The notes: a model not told the origin generated them from the sequence alone. DNA of 64,000 nucleotides from Enterocloster alcoholdehydrogenati (GCF_013282095.1 NZ_BLTJ01000010.1:1-64000), one strand, 5' to 3'; shown: positions 1 through 9,978, numbered from the stretch's first letter. Numbers and translations: made by a program.

Positions 1-343
1 TTATTTTGTCAACAACTTTTTTAAAATTTATTTTGACATTTTTCAATGTCTTTTCTTTTTCTTTCCTGTCGTTCCCGACAGCGAAGATTATCTTACCAGA
101 AGCATGGATAAATGTCAATAACTTTTTTCATTTTTTTTACTTTTTATTCTGTGCCAAAATCAAATATTTAAAATGTGTCAACTTATCGCATGATATAACC
201 GCCGGAAAGCTGGTATATATGGCTATGCCTCAAGTGCTGTAATAATTGTATGCCAGATGACTTTGCTGCAGGTTTGATACATAAAATTGCATAACCCGCC
301 CCCAACTATTCCGGTATATTTAAATACAAGCCATTCTCTCACG
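1..343. other. AT-rich left-edge intergenic region, no gene
   Basis: No credible gene is seen; the only longer plus-strand reading frame is low-complexity Phe/Leu/Ser translation of AT-rich DNA with no ribosome site. On the minus strand TTGACA at 112-117 is followed after 17 bp by TAAGAT, and a second TTGACA lies at 5-10 with its -10 outside the window, so a leftward gene probably begins just beyond the edge. GACATT-tttc-AATGTC at 36-51 is a perfect short inverted repeat of unknown role. Confidence 0.4.
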
Positions 344-376
344 CAGAGCCCCCGGCTTTAATGACCGGGGGCTCTG
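344..376 (-). terminator. GC-rich hairpin after the giant surface gene
   Basis: CAGAGCCCCCGG at 344-355 pairs perfectly with CCGGGGGCTCTG at 365-376 around a 9-nt loop, 33 bases past the stop of the giant surface gene. There is no good U-tract on either side, so it is either an unconventional terminator or a stabilising 3' stem. Confidence 0.6.
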
Positions 377-408
377 GTTAAAGATAATATTTTGTTGTCA
401 TTTTACCT

Positions 409-3400
409 TTAATTTTCTTCATCTCTGCGCTTTCTTCCAAAGGAAGTGAATACAAGCATGATTCCCGATAATGCCGTCAGTAATGCAGATTTCATTGTAT
501 TCTGCCCTGTCTTTGGCAATGGCGCCATTGGAATCAGATCATCATCAATAGAAATCACATCACCGGTACTTGGAGCGGGCGCTAACGGTACTTCCGGCGT
601 ATCAATGTTAGTTATCGTACCAGGGCCACCACTGGAATTGCCAGGATCCCTGTGACCACCATTGTTTCCGCCGCCTCCATTACTGCCGCCGCCATTTCCA
701 CCGCCATTATAATTAAAGTAAGCAGTGAATGTGGTATCTTCTGCGAAGCTGGCTGCAGAGATTTCATTTGCATTTGCATAATTGACTGTTCCATCAGACC
801 AGCGTGCAAAACTGTATCTGCCGACACCGGATACCGTTACATCTGCAAATGGGTTTACAGCTGTTGTTTCAATTACCTGATATCCATTTTCGCCTTCTGT
901 CACCATCATGATCGTATGAACTTCCACTATGTTTCCATTTATAGTTCCATAGCTTGGGTTTTCAGATACATAGCGGAATGTAATCTGGCGGTAATCCGGT
1001 ATGTTGTCCGGATGGTTTGGATCCGGATTCTCAGGGTCTGTCTCACCAATCTTATCTTCTGCGAAGTAAGCGGTAAATGTGGTATCCTGTAAATATGTCT
1101 GAGATTTCAGGTTCTGCATATCTGCAGTATAATCTCTCCCCTCGGTATCTGCCCAATAATCAAAGGCAAATCCATCAAGGGCTTGTGCAGTTGCTCCGTC
1201 AGGGCTGATCGGGTACTTATCAATGTAATTTCCGTTTTCATCTGTAAATGTATGAACCTCTGTCTCTGTTACACTAACAGTTCCCATGGTTTCATCCGCG
1301 CTTACATACCGGAAAATCGTCTGATATTTGTCTGGGTGGCCGTCTGGCTTATCAGGATTGATCGGATCCGTAGGATCAGTTCCGCCCATTTCATCTAAAG
1401 TGTAATAAATATCTACACGGTTCTGGGCTTCATCGTTGGTAACAAGTTTATCGGCTCCATCTGCCTTTACCAGAACGTATGTATGATCTTTGTATGTCTC
1501 ATGCTGTAAAACAGTTACATTTGATACTTCCAGGATTCCTGTTCCATACAATGCCGTCCCATTTGTAGATTCAATCACAGTTTCATTTAAACCTTCATAA
1601 TGTTTCACTACTTCATAGTTATAATTCTTCTGCTGGTATATGATCTCTACATGGTTGGCTTTCACATCGTTGGTGACCAGACGGTCTGACCCTTCTGCCT
1701 TCACTAACTCATAAAGGCCGCCCTCATAAAGTTCTTCCTGCAGCACGGTTACTCCTGACGCCTCCAGAATGTTCTGACCATATAACGCAGTTCCGCTCTT
1801 AAATACTGCATCTACCTCTTTTCCTTCCGCATCCAGGTATCTCTTTACTACGTCATATACATAGGCGTTCTGCTGGTATATGATCTCTACATGATTGGCT
1901 TTCACATCGTTGGTGACCAGACGGTCTGACCCTTCTGCCTTCACTAACTCATAAAGGCCGCCCTCATAAAGTTCTTCCTGCAGCACGGTTACTCCTGACG
2001 CCTCCAGAATATTCTGACCATATAACGCAGTTCCGCTCTTAAATACTGCATCTACCTCTTTTCCTTCCGCATCCAGATATCTCTTTACTACGTCATATAC
2101 ATAGGCGTTCTGCTGGTATATGATCTCTACATGATTGGCTTTCACATCGTTGGTGACCAGACGGTCTGACCCTTCTGCCTTCACTAGCTCATAAAGGCTG
2201 CCCTCATAAAGTTCTTCCTGCAGCACGGTTACTCCTGACGCCTCCAGAATATTCTGACCATATAACGCAGTTCCGCTCTTAAATACTGCATCTACCTCTT
2301 TTCCTTCTGCATCCAGGTATCTTTTTACTACATCATACACATATGAACCTTTTCCGAATGTAACTACATATGTTATATCTTCTGTAATACGTGTTTCTAT
2401 CGTTGGCTTTTCGGCCTTTTCCCCATTGGCATTCCACTGTTCCGTAGATGGATCATATCCATCAGACGGCACTGCATCAGCAATCTGGTCTTGACTCAGA
2501 GTTCCATATGCACCCTCAGTTCCAGGTTCTGCATACTCCATATCTTCATTATTTGAAGATGTGTGCTTATAAAGCGTTACATAAACCGGTTCTGTAATAC
2601 TTACAGTACCATTTTCTGCCTCGTAGCGAACGATTACCTGATATTTGTCTGGTATATTGTCACTGTTCTCATCCAGTTCGTAATAGACCTTTACCACGTT
2701 GTCTGCCGGATTCGTTCCGATTACTACTCCGTTTTTCCTCACATCCTCAAGAACATATGTCTTCCCATTATACTCTACCTGCTTCTCCGGAGCGATCACG
2801 AATGCGCTCTGGTATTCTTCCTGACTGACTTGAGTCAGATCTGCATCCATCTCTCCGTCAAAGTAGAATTCCACTCTTGCTTCAAATTTTGCCCTTGCAG
2901 CATAGATCAGTTTAAAATGTGCTCCTTCCTTGTATATCTCGACTCCCTCTGGGTTCTCCTTCTCCCATCTTCCCGGTTCTATATAGCCTAATACCGGGTT
3001 TCCGGTCGGGATATCGTCCTGCGTCAGCTTATAGCGTCCATTCTCATCCCACTTGCCTTCCTCATTCACAAGTGTTACCACCTGCTCATACCATGTCTGT
3101 CCGTTTTCAAAAGTTCCGTTGGTTACTGCGTAGGTTACGGTTGTCTGATACTCATCCGGTATTCCGTCACCGTTCTCGTCCTCTCCAAATACTGCCACAT
3201 ATTCTGATGTTTCATACAGTCCATTTTCCTTGCTGTATATATCAATAATGTCTCTTGTGAGATTCTTTTCCCAGCTTACAATCTCTCCGTTATTCATCCA
3301 GTATTTGAAAGCCCATCCTTCCTTACCTGCTGCTGCAGAACCTTCAGGTATTCCAGTTGCCGGTCCTACGCTTTCGGACTCGGGTGATGTGATTCCGTGA

Positions 3401-6400
3401 TCTGCATGATCCGGCCTGTAGCTAATCACTACTTCAGCATTTTCTTCCCACTTGGCATATACATCTGTATCTTCTTTAATTCCATCCAGGTTTTTATCCC
3501 ACCCGTCAAATGTATATCCCGGTTTCGTAGGAGGCTCTGGTTCTTTAGCTGTACCATTCCAGTCTACAATATCCGTTCCCCACGGATTTTCATTATCTTG
3601 TGACTCCCAGAACCGAACTGTATACTGTAATTTAAAATAGACCTTAAGCACAGTACTCCCATCCGCTGCAACCTGTTTGCTCCACTCGCGTTTTTGGGAT
3701 TCATCCAATACATAATGTTTATCCAGACTGAGATCCGGAGTCTTATCAGCATCCGTTACCGTTACCAAACTGCCCGTCTCTTTACTGCGGGATTCTGATT
3801 CGGACCGGAAAACAAATTCTCCAGTTTTGCTGTTTTGATAATAGTAGTTTACACGATATACATTTTCAGCCGCTTTCCATTTTGCCCAAACCTCAATATC
3901 TTCTGTGATATGATTAAAGTCTCTATTCCAGCCATCGAAAATATATCCTTGTCTAGTCGGCTCTTTCGGCGCCTGCGCATCTTTACCCCAATCTACTTTC
4001 TGCTCCTTTAAGAGTGTTCCGCTCTGCATTTCCCGGAAATTTACCGTGTACTCAAGGTTAAAATACACCTTAAGTTCTGTACTTCCATCTGCTGCCACGT
4101 TTCCTTCAAGAACACTCTGCTGTTCATCCAACCTATAATGCTCCGGATCCATCGTTGGAGTCTTATCCGTTTCGGTTACCGTAACAGGCTGATCTGTCTT
4201 TTCTTTTCGTACCTGTGAGGTGCCATTTTGAACAAATTCTCCAGTTTCTGTATCCTGGTAGAACCAGCTTACCTTATAGATGTTATCTGCGGGACTCCAT
4301 TTGGCATATAATGTGATTTCCTCAACGGTATCATCTTTTGCTATCTCTGCATATGTTTGGGTATCCTTGTATTTGTCAGTTAACTCTGAGTCTGTATACC
4401 ATCCCTCAAACACATATCCTGTACGGTCCGTTTTTCCGCTCAGGTCTGCAGAATTCCATTCAACTGTTTTTGATTCTACCGCAGTTCCTCCATTGGTTTC
4501 ATATCTCACCGTATAGGTGTTTACCGTCGGAGTTGTGGTCAGACGAATGACATGATTTTCATCTGCTGTCGAAACTGCCTCTTTCAGATCCCACTTGCCT
4601 GCTGTATGCGTCTCGTCTTTGCTGTCCTTCCAGCTGCTAAACGTCACACCCTTTTCTACTGGTAAAGCCTGAACTGTGACCACATCCTGCTCATAAGCTG
4701 AAAGATCTTCTTTATACTCAGAATATCCTCCTTCATGTTGATCAACTCCAGGAATCGTGTAGTTATTTTTATCTTCAGGCGCAGAAACAGACGCGGTTCC
4801 GTTAATTTGGTAACTTACCGTATAAACCGAAGAAAGATAAATATACACAGTTGTACCAGACTTAACATTATCTATAACGTTCTTATTGATCGGCTTACAT
4901 CCATCTTTTCCATGAGCCTGGACTGCATAAATTGCATTTAATACGCAGTTACCTTTATTATAGGTAACTTTCATGTCAATGCAGTCATATTGCTCATATC
5001 CAAAATGGATGGTGCCTTTCTGAGCTATATTTCCATCCAGATAAACTTCTACGTTTGCTGTACCCTGATAATACTGATTTTCATTCGGTTTGTTGTTATC
5101 AATATCGACAAACGGGCCTTCTATTCTATCATTTATAATTTCTTTAAAAGTCCACGTTCCAATGAACATCAGTGACTCTGCATTCATTTTAACTGTCTCT
5201 TCTGTCACTTTGGAATCATTGAGGTACCATCCATCAAATTCCCAGAAACCTCCGTTTGCCTCATCTGCAATCTTTGTATTTTCCGGTATTGGCTTAACCT
5301 TAACCGCCTGACCTTCATAGTATTTGTTTGAATCTTCAGGGGCTTTATCCTGCGTGATTGCTTCTGGATATTCAGTATCTTTAATATCGTCTGCATTTTT
5401 ATATCGGAAGCTATAGGAAACTGTTCCCTGGTCTGCAATATCGCACTGTGTCTGTGCTGAATCCTTAACGGTTGCATATGTAGTGACCTGAGAATCTGTA
5501 ATCGCCAGACTGTAGCTGTAAGCAATCTCTGCATCGACATTTAAATCAATTTTTCCTGCTTCACAATCTTTTTCCGTTACTTTATACGGAACAGTTGCAC
5601 GATAAAACGAACCATACTTATGAAGTTCTCCAGGATCTACTTCCCTCCCTCCAACAGTTAAGGATGTAAGACTTACATCTTCAACGTTAAGTTCTTTTCC
5701 ATTAACCTGAGTATTCGGAGTAATGTCTACAGTTATATTCAGAACATCTCCTGGTTTGACATTTATAGTTTTATCACTGGAAACCCGTACATCCATTCCA
5801 GGTTTTACGCCATATACTTCAAACTTTAATGTCTCTGCCTCTGTTCCCTGGCCTGCCGTTCTGGAGAATCCAAAACAAGCAATATATCCAGCTTCTTTGC
5901 CTTTTTCTATAGCACTTTGCAAACCTGGATAATGATCTATATTTCCAAAATTGTCCAGATCCAGGGAGTAGATATCACCGTTTCCAGATGCCCCCAGTCC
6001 AGTCAGAAGATATCCTGACTCTGGCTTTGCAAAAAATACAATGTATCCTGATTCACGTCTAGTTGAAAAGTCCTCTATTTTAAAGCTTTCATCAACCTTT
6101 TTTAATGAATTTTGTGCTGCTTCATCCGCATCATTAAAATGGATATAGGCTACTTCTGCATATTCGATTGAGGGGATAAACGTAACATCTTTCCCTTTAT
6201 TATATGATGGCCATTTACTGCCTCCAACCAGCGCATAAATTGAGAAGTGTTCTGCCTCAAAAGAAACTGTAGTAATACCATTATCACTGGCAGTATCCAT
6301 TTCTTCACTGACCGGAATAACAGCCGTTACATCTTCAGCGGTTACTTCAATCTCTTCTTTGGCAACCAGTTCTTTTGCAGCCCTATCGTCATCATATACC

Positions 6401-8379
6401 GTTTCTACATATACCGTTTGTACCGTATCTGCTGACGCTGCCTTTTCTTCAACAGACTGGCCTGAGAATGTAACAGTTACATTTTTGCTGCCGCCCCAGA
6501 TTTCAGAATCCAGCAGCTGATCCCCCAGCCAAAGGTTGATATCAAATGCCATAACAGAGGATATTTCTTTCCCTTCTCCTGCCATTCTGTCTGCAACAGC
6601 TGCCTCTACATCTTCATTTGCCCTGGATGCACTTGCAGTTACACCTTCTGGAAGTACGCCTTCCTCTGCACTGATCTGAATCGTTACACCATCCACCTCA
6701 ATTGAATCCAGTGTAACCGCAGGATGATTTCCGTTTTCTGTCATATTGACCTCAACATCCATCTCACCTGCAGCTTCCAGCACGGAATACCATACAGTCC
6801 GGGAACCATCTTCATTCTCTTCTGTGCTGTCGGCTTCAATGATTTCTCCATTTACAGCCACACTTTCCACGCTGTAACCAATCTGGTTCTTTACTCCGAA
6901 TACAAGTGCCTCTCCCTCTTCCACACCCCGTGGGCCGTCTATGATCCTTGCACTGTGCTCAGGGTTGATCGAGTAGGTCACCTTGCAGCCTGGAACATCT
7001 TCCAGAGCTCTCAATTCATTTAAGGTTCTGGTATACGCCTTCGCCGTACTGCACCATCCCATACCAACCAGGTCGCTGTCTGTAGCTGCCGGTTTCTTAT
7101 CTTCTTCTGGCTTGGAAGGAGTGGCCGGCAGAACAGGAACTGCCGGTTTGGTTTCTTCGGAAGCGGTAGTTTCAGGTACATCCGTCTCAGGAACGACGGT
7201 TTCAGGTACTGTGGTTTCCTCTGGCGTTTCTGCCGTTGTCTCCTCGGTCTCAGCCTCTGTGGTCTCTTCACTGCCTGAAGTTTCTGTAGTTGCCTCCTCG
7301 GAAGTCTCCTCTGTCTCGGCTGCCGTTGTCTCCTCGATGGATTCTTCTGGAACCGTTGTCTCGGCTGTTTCCTTTTCTGTTGCTTCCGTTTCAGACTCTG
7401 TCTCCGTTTTACCTTCGTTTTCTGTCTCTGCTTCCTCGGACTCGACTTCCGTTTCTTCCACAGCCAATGTGTTTTCCTTATCCGCTACCCTTGGCACCTG
7501 ATAGCGGGAAATGGAAGAAATGACTGCTGCTGCATCTTCGGCATACGTTCCTTTCTCAGTTTCACTTTCTTCCAGTCCTGCGTCGGTCTCAGCCGCTGTG
7601 GTTTCTGCCTCAGTTTCCGATTCTTCTAACGCTGTCTCGTTTGTTTTCTCGGTCTCAGTCTCTGCAACCTCGGTTTCTCCAGTTCCTGTAGTCTCTTTTG
7701 GGACTGTGGTTTCTTCCGGTGCAGATGATTCCTCTGTCTCCTCCGGCGCATTAGTCTCTTCCGCTTTGCCGGACTCTGCCGGAGCCAGTGTCTCAGCAGG
7801 AGTTTCCTCCGGCCTGGAAATAATGTTGCTCTCCTCTTCACCGAACTTATCTTCATAGCTCTTTACGGTGATTCGTTTGGTGCTCTTTACCTTTTCTTCC
7901 CCGTCTACAGTACGGATGATTTTCGTGGAACAGCTGATAGTGTCTTCTCCATTATTTACATATAGGAAAATAACTTCCTCATCTCCTGTGACCATATACA
8001 TATCATCAGCATCCTCAGGCAGGCGTACAAACGTTCTTACTTCCGCGTCCATATCCCCGCCCTGGATATTGGGAAATACCTCATAGACCCTTCCTTCGCT
8101 AAAGAACAGGGCATCAAACTTTTCAATGGCGCCATTGGTAAAGTTCAGATCATCCGCTTTTACCGGGTTTCCATTTTCCAAGGCGTCGTTGACGGCATCT
8201 ACCAGATCCGCGCCGTAGATCTCAAAATCAACCTGATTTCCCCCTGCTGCATACGCTGCGTTCAGATCTGTTCCCACACTGGTAAAAATCATCACGAACG
8301 CCAGCAGCAAAGCAACGAAACGTTTCTGAGCGTTCAGTTTTTTTCCTGAAAATGCCCGTTGTCTTTTCCGTCCTTCCAT
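409..8379 (-). CDS. Giant LPXTG-anchored repeat surface protein (adhesin-like)
   Basis: A 2656-residue secreted, wall-anchored protein, probably an adhesin; the ligand cannot be inferred. ATG at 8379 is chosen over an upstream in-frame ATG (8448) because AGAGGAG lies just before it. Seen in order: a long basic signal peptide ending near AAYA (about residue 45); a globular N-terminal region; a Glu/Thr/Ser-rich stalk (about residues 180-430); more N-terminal domains; three InlB/Listeria-Bacteroides repeats ending in YAKW-type motifs (about 1290-1640); beta-rich repeats; four MucBP-like repeats (about 2010-2330), three almost identical; a Gly/Asn-rich linker; and a sorting signal LPKTG (codons 505-519), hydrophobic segment and KRR tail. 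This is standard sortase-substrate architecture. It stands alone with no sortase beside it, and its promoter was not convincingly found. Confidence 0.93.
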   Translation of the reverse strand: MEGRKRQRAFSGKKLNAQKRFVALLLAFVMIFTSVGTDLNAAYAAGGNQVDFEIYGADLVDAVNDALENGNPVKADDLNFTNGAIEKFDALFFSEGRVYEVFPNIQGGDMDAEVRTFVRLPEDADDMYMVTGDEEVIFLYVNNGEDTISCSTKIIRTVDGEEKVKSTKRITVKSYEDKFGEEESNIISRPEETPAETLAPAESGKAEETNAPEETEESSAPEETTVPKETTGTGETEVAETETEKTNETALEESETEAETTAAETDAGLEESETEKGTYAEDAAAVISSISRYQVPRVADKENTLAVEETEVESEEAETENEGKTETESETEATEKETAETTVPEESIEETTAAETEETSEEATTETSGSEETTEAETEETTAETPEETTVPETVVPETDVPETTASEETKPAVPVLPATPSKPEEDKKPAATDSDLVGMGWCSTAKAYTRTLNELRALEDVPGCKVTYSINPEHSARIIDGPRGVEEGEALVFGVKNQIGYSVESVAVNGEIIEADSTEENEDGSRTVWYSVLEAAGEMDVEVNMTENGNHPAVTLDSIEVDGVTIQISAEEGVLPEGVTASASRANEDVEAAVADRMAGEGKEISSVMAFDINLWLGDQLLDSEIWGGSKNVTVTFSGQSVEEKAASADTVQTVYVETVYDDDRAAKELVAKEEIEVTAEDVTAVIPVSEEMDTASDNGITTVSFEAEHFSIYALVGGSKWPSYNKGKDVTFIPSIEYAEVAYIHFNDADEAAQNSLKKVDESFKIEDFSTRRESGYIVFFAKPESGYLLTGLGASGNGDIYSLDLDNFGNIDHYPGLQSAIEKGKEAGYIACFGFSRTAGQGTEAETLKFEVYGVKPGMDVRVSSDKTINVKPGDVLNITVDITPNTQVNGKELNVEDVSLTSLTVGGREVDPGELHKYGSFYRATVPYKVTEKDCEAGKIDLNVDAEIAYSYSLAITDSQVTTYATVKDSAQTQCDIADQGTVSYSFRYKNADDIKDTEYPEAITQDKAPEDSNKYYEGQAVKVKPIPENTKIADEANGGFWEFDGWYLNDSKVTEETVKMNAESLMFIGTWTFKEIINDRIEGPFVDIDNNKPNENQYYQGTANVEVYLDGNIAQKGTIHFGYEQYDCIDMKVTYNKGNCVLNAIYAVQAHGKDGCKPINKNVIDNVKSGTTVYIYLSSVYTVSYQINGTASVSAPEDKNNYTIPGVDQHEGGYSEYKEDLSAYEQDVVTVQALPVEKGVTFSSWKDSKDETHTAGKWDLKEAVSTADENHVIRLTTTPTVNTYTVRYETNGGTAVESKTVEWNSADLSGKTDRTGYVFEGWYTDSELTDKYKDTQTYAEIAKDDTVEEITLYAKWSPADNIYKVSWFYQDTETGEFVQNGTSQVRKEKTDQPVTVTETDKTPTMDPEHYRLDEQQSVLEGNVAADGSTELKVYFNLEYTVNFREMQSGTLLKEQKVDWGKDAQAPKEPTRQGYIFDGWNRDFNHITEDIEVWAKWKAAENVYRVNYYYQNSKTGEFVFRSESESRSKETGSLVTVTDADKTPDLSLDKHYVLDESQKREWSKQVAADGSTVLKVYFKLQYTVRFWESQDNENPWGTDIVDWNGTAKEPEPPTKPGYTFDGWDKNLDGIKEDTDVYAKWEENAEVVISYRPDHADHGITSPESESVGPATGIPEGSAAAGKEGWAFKYWMNNGEIVSWEKNLTRDIIDIYSKENGLYETSEYVAVFGEDENGDGIPDEYQTTVTYAVTNGTFENGQTWYEQVVTLVNEEGKWDENGRYKLTQDDIPTGNPVLGYIEPGRWEKENPEGVEIYKEGAHFKLIYAARAKFEARVEFYFDGEMDADLTQVSQEEYQSAFVIAPEKQVEYNGKTYVLEDVRKNGVVIGTNPADNVVKVYYELDENSDNIPDKYQVIVRYEAENGTVSITEPVYVTLYKHTSSNNEDMEYAEPGTEGAYGTLSQDQIADAVPSDGYDPSTEQWNANGEKAEKPTIETRITEDITYVVTFGKGSYVYDVVKRYLDAEGKEVDAVFKSGTALYGQNILEASGVTVLQEELYEGSLYELVKAEGSDRLVTNDVKANHVEIIYQQNAYVYDVVKRYLDAEGKEVDAVFKSGTALYGQNILEASGVTVLQEELYEGGLYELVKAEGSDRLVTNDVKANHVEIIYQQNAYVYDVVKRYLDAEGKEVDAVFKSGTALYGQNILEASGVTVLQEELYEGGLYELVKAEGSDRLVTNDVKANHVEIIYQQKNYNYEVVKHYEGLNETVIESTNGTALYGTGILEVSNVTVLQHETYKDHTYVLVKADGADKLVTNDEAQNRVDIYYTLDEMGGTDPTDPINPDKPDGHPDKYQTIFRYVSADETMGTVSVTETEVHTFTDENGNYIDKYPISPDGATAQALDGFAFDYWADTEGRDYTADMQNLKSQTYLQDTTFTAYFAEDKIGETDPENPDPNHPDNIPDYRQITFRYVSENPSYGTINGNIVEVHTIMMVTEGENGYQVIETTAVNPFADVTVSGVGRYSFARWSDGTVNYANANEISAASFAEDTTFTAYFNYNGGGNGGGSNGGGGNNGGHRDPGNSSGGPGTITNIDTPEVPLAPAPSTGDVISIDDDLIPMAPLPKTGQNTMKSALLTALSGIMLVFTSFGRKRRDEEN
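1630..2343 (-). repeat. Three near-identical 240-bp tandem repeats in the surface gene
   Basis: Units at about 1630-1869, 1870-2109 and 2110-2343 repeat with exactly 240-bp period (80 residues, starting near YDVVKRYLDAEGKEVDAVF). By eye copies 1 and 2 differ at about 3 positions and copies 2 and 3 at about 7. A fourth, diverged unit lies C-terminal (roughly 1395-1629). Synonymous sites are also conserved, indicating recent duplication or gene conversion. Confidence 0.95.
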
Positions 8380-8675
8380 ACTTCTTCTCCTCTCTATTTT
8401 TTTCACAGACCTCCCTGGCCCGTATAAGCAGAGTGTATCATTCGGCAATTACTGTCTGGTTACAAATTAAGGTTTTATTAAAAATAGCTTAATTTTTTTC
8501 ATCCCCTTTTGAAATCTGCTCATCCTTATCATATCAAATGAGGCGTTATGGCAAGCGTTATTTTCTTCCTGTCATTCATAGAATTTTCATAATTCGGAAT
8601 ATTTTTTCTGTCCAAAAATATCCTGTTTTTGCAGTACAGTATTACATTTTTGTTATATTTATTATCTGAAAATAT

Positions 8676-8692
8676 ATGAGCTTTTCTCTCAC
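8676..8692. promoter_or_regulatory. Candidate operator copy 1 upstream of the ATPase promoter
   Basis: ATGAG-N7-CTCAC is a near copy of the perfect inverted repeat at 8742-8758. It ends 3 bp before the -35 box. The match in arm sequence and spacer length suggests one DNA-binding protein recognises both. Confidence 0.5.
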
Positions 8693-8695
8693 TTA

Positions 8696-8724
8696 TTGAA
8701 TTTGCAATAAAACCATGCTACAAT
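8696..8724 (+). promoter_or_regulatory. Promoter of the ATPase gene
   Basis: TTGAAT (8696-8701), a 17-bp spacer and TACAAT (8719-8724) form a good vegetative promoter about 60 bp before the ATPase start codon. Confidence 0.75.
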
Positions 8725-8741
8725 AGAACCAAACGCAAACT

Positions 8742-8758
8742 GTGAGTTTTTTTCTCAC
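8742..8758. promoter_or_regulatory. Candidate operator copy 2 downstream of the ATPase promoter
   Basis: GTGAG-N7-CTCAC is a perfect 5-bp inverted repeat with a T7 spacer, centred 66 bp from copy 1, so that the two copies bracket the promoter. A short transcript hairpin is the alternative reading. Confidence 0.5.
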
Positions 8759-8784
8759 TTATATTATTGGGAGGTCATGGCTTT

Positions 8785-9948
8785 ATGCTGAACCAGTTTA
8801 TTCTGCAAAACTACCGTTTATTTAAAAATGAAACCCTGCTGGATCTGTTTCCCGCTCCAATCAACGAACACAAAGCAACTCTTCTTCCTGCCACAGAAGA
8901 CCGGGAGGTATTTCTTCCCGTCATTGCTCTTTATGGGCCTAACGGCTGCGGAAAATCTTCTATTTTAGAGGGACTATGGGGCTTATGCCGCTTTATGGAC
9001 AGAGACTACTCTCTTATTCTGTCCAGTTCCCGCAGCAGCTGCCGGCTGGATCTTGATGGCTCTTCAAAGCCAATGTCCTTTGATATACTTTTCAGAAACG
9101 GCGGCTTTCTCTTCCGCTACCAGCTGGAAATTTTAAAAGGCGCTGTAAAAGAGGAGCATATGTTCTACGGACGGCCCGGCACAGATGACGCAGGTATACT
9201 GTTCGGGCGCAGCGGAAATGATATCCATCTGGGGACAGCCGCAAAAGGGCTTATGCTGACTGGAATTCCTTCTTCTTCCCCTCTTCTTCCCCTTTTGGCA
9301 AGCCGTTCCGGCTCTCCCTGCATTCAGGCTGCTGCCGACTGGTTTTCCCAGGCGGGTTTCTTTACCCAAAAAGCGTCCTGGAATACCCCCTCTCTCCCGG
9401 AAGAACACGAAAAAAAAGGACGGCTCTGCCGTCTGCTTCAGGATATGGATCTGGATATTCGAGATTATTCTTACAGAAAAGAACCCGACACTCCCCAGCC
9501 GACGCTCTTTTTCACCCACGGACAACCAGGAAATCCACCCTTTGTGGTATCATATGAGGAGGAATCTGAAGGGATCAAAAAACTTTTATGCCTTTTGCCG
9601 GCTATTCTTAAAAGTCTGGACTGCGGAGGACTTCTTCTGGCAGATGATCTGGATCAGGTTCTGCACCCCCATCTGCTGCGTTTCCTCATTTCTTTATATA
9701 AGGATCGTGAGAAAAATCCTAACAATGCGCAGCTGCTTTTTACCGCTCACAATACCGCTATCCTCACGCCGGGACTCATGCGGAGAGATGAAATCTGCCT
9801 CTGCTGCCGGCCGGAAGGAAAGGAGGCCGTGCTCTACCCGCTTTCTTCCTACAAAAAAGAAAACGGCCTCATCCCAAGAAATGATGAAGCCTATGGCAAG
9901 CAATACCTTGAGGGACGCTACGGCGCTTCCCCCAGAATCCGCAGATAA
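8785..9948 (+). CDS. AAA15/AAA_21-type ATPase
   Basis: A 387-residue stand-alone ATPase of the OLD/RecF-like AAA15 class; biological role unknown, although relatives occur in phage-defence modules. ATG 8785 is chosen over TTG 8767 because GGGAGGT sits 9 nt upstream. Seen: LxxFxLxNYRLFK-type N-terminus, Walker A GPNGCGKS at residues 51-58, Walker B region LLLADDLDQVLHP around residue 286 followed by a helix, and a late TAHNT segment near residue 320 typical of the family. The position usually occupied by catalytic Glu after the Walker B Asp is Asp. No RloB, nuclease or methylase partner is adjacent; the neighbour is a convergent BTAD regulator ending 30 bp away. Paired inverted repeats around the promoter suggest repression. 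Confidence 0.85.
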   Translation: MLNQFILQNYRLFKNETLLDLFPAPINEHKATLLPATEDREVFLPVIALYGPNGCGKSSILEGLWGLCRFMDRDYSLILSSSRSSCRLDLDGSSKPMSFDILFRNGGFLFRYQLEILKGAVKEEHMFYGRPGTDDAGILFGRSGNDIHLGTAAKGLMLTGIPSSSPLLPLLASRSGSPCIQAAADWFSQAGFFTQKASWNTPSLPEEHEKKGRLCRLLQDMDLDIRDYSYRKEPDTPQPTLFFTHGQPGNPPFVVSYEEESEGIKKLLCLLPAILKSLDCGGLLLADDLDQVLHPHLLRFLISLYKDREKNPNNAQLLFTAHNTAILTPGLMRRDEICLCCRPEGKEAVLYPLSSYKKENGLIPRNDEAYGKQYLEGRYGASPRIRR

Positions 9949-9978
9949 CGAAAGGTTTCTTGTCGGGAATCTGTTTTC

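Larger units (their letters stand above)
8380..8784. other. Divergent intergenic region between surface gene and ATPase gene
   Basis: This AT-rich spacer separates two divergent genes. The rightward ATPase promoter and its flanking inverted repeats lie in 8676-8758 and are listed separately. Toward the surface gene only weak promoter matches are seen on the minus strand, for example TTGCCA with TATGAT at a short 15-bp spacing. No known riboswitch was recognised in the leader. Confidence 0.5.

Noticed and set aside
6-242. 78-residue plus-strand reading frame at the left edge
   Set aside because: Low-complexity Phe/Leu/Ser translation of AT-rich DNA, no ribosome site, no recognisable domain.
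1630-2343. CRISPR-like array
   Set aside because: Repeats are 240-bp in-frame protein-coding units without unique spacers.
7500-7860. Possible second repeat protein on the plus strand in the stalk region
   Set aside because: The reverse complement of Glu/Thr codons gives Ser/Val/Phe repeats; same shadow effect.
409-8379. Many reading frames opposite the giant surface gene, including Ser/Val- and Arg-rich ones in the Glu/Thr stalk
   Set aside because: They are shadows created by the repetitive, codon-biased surface gene and lack ribosome sites.
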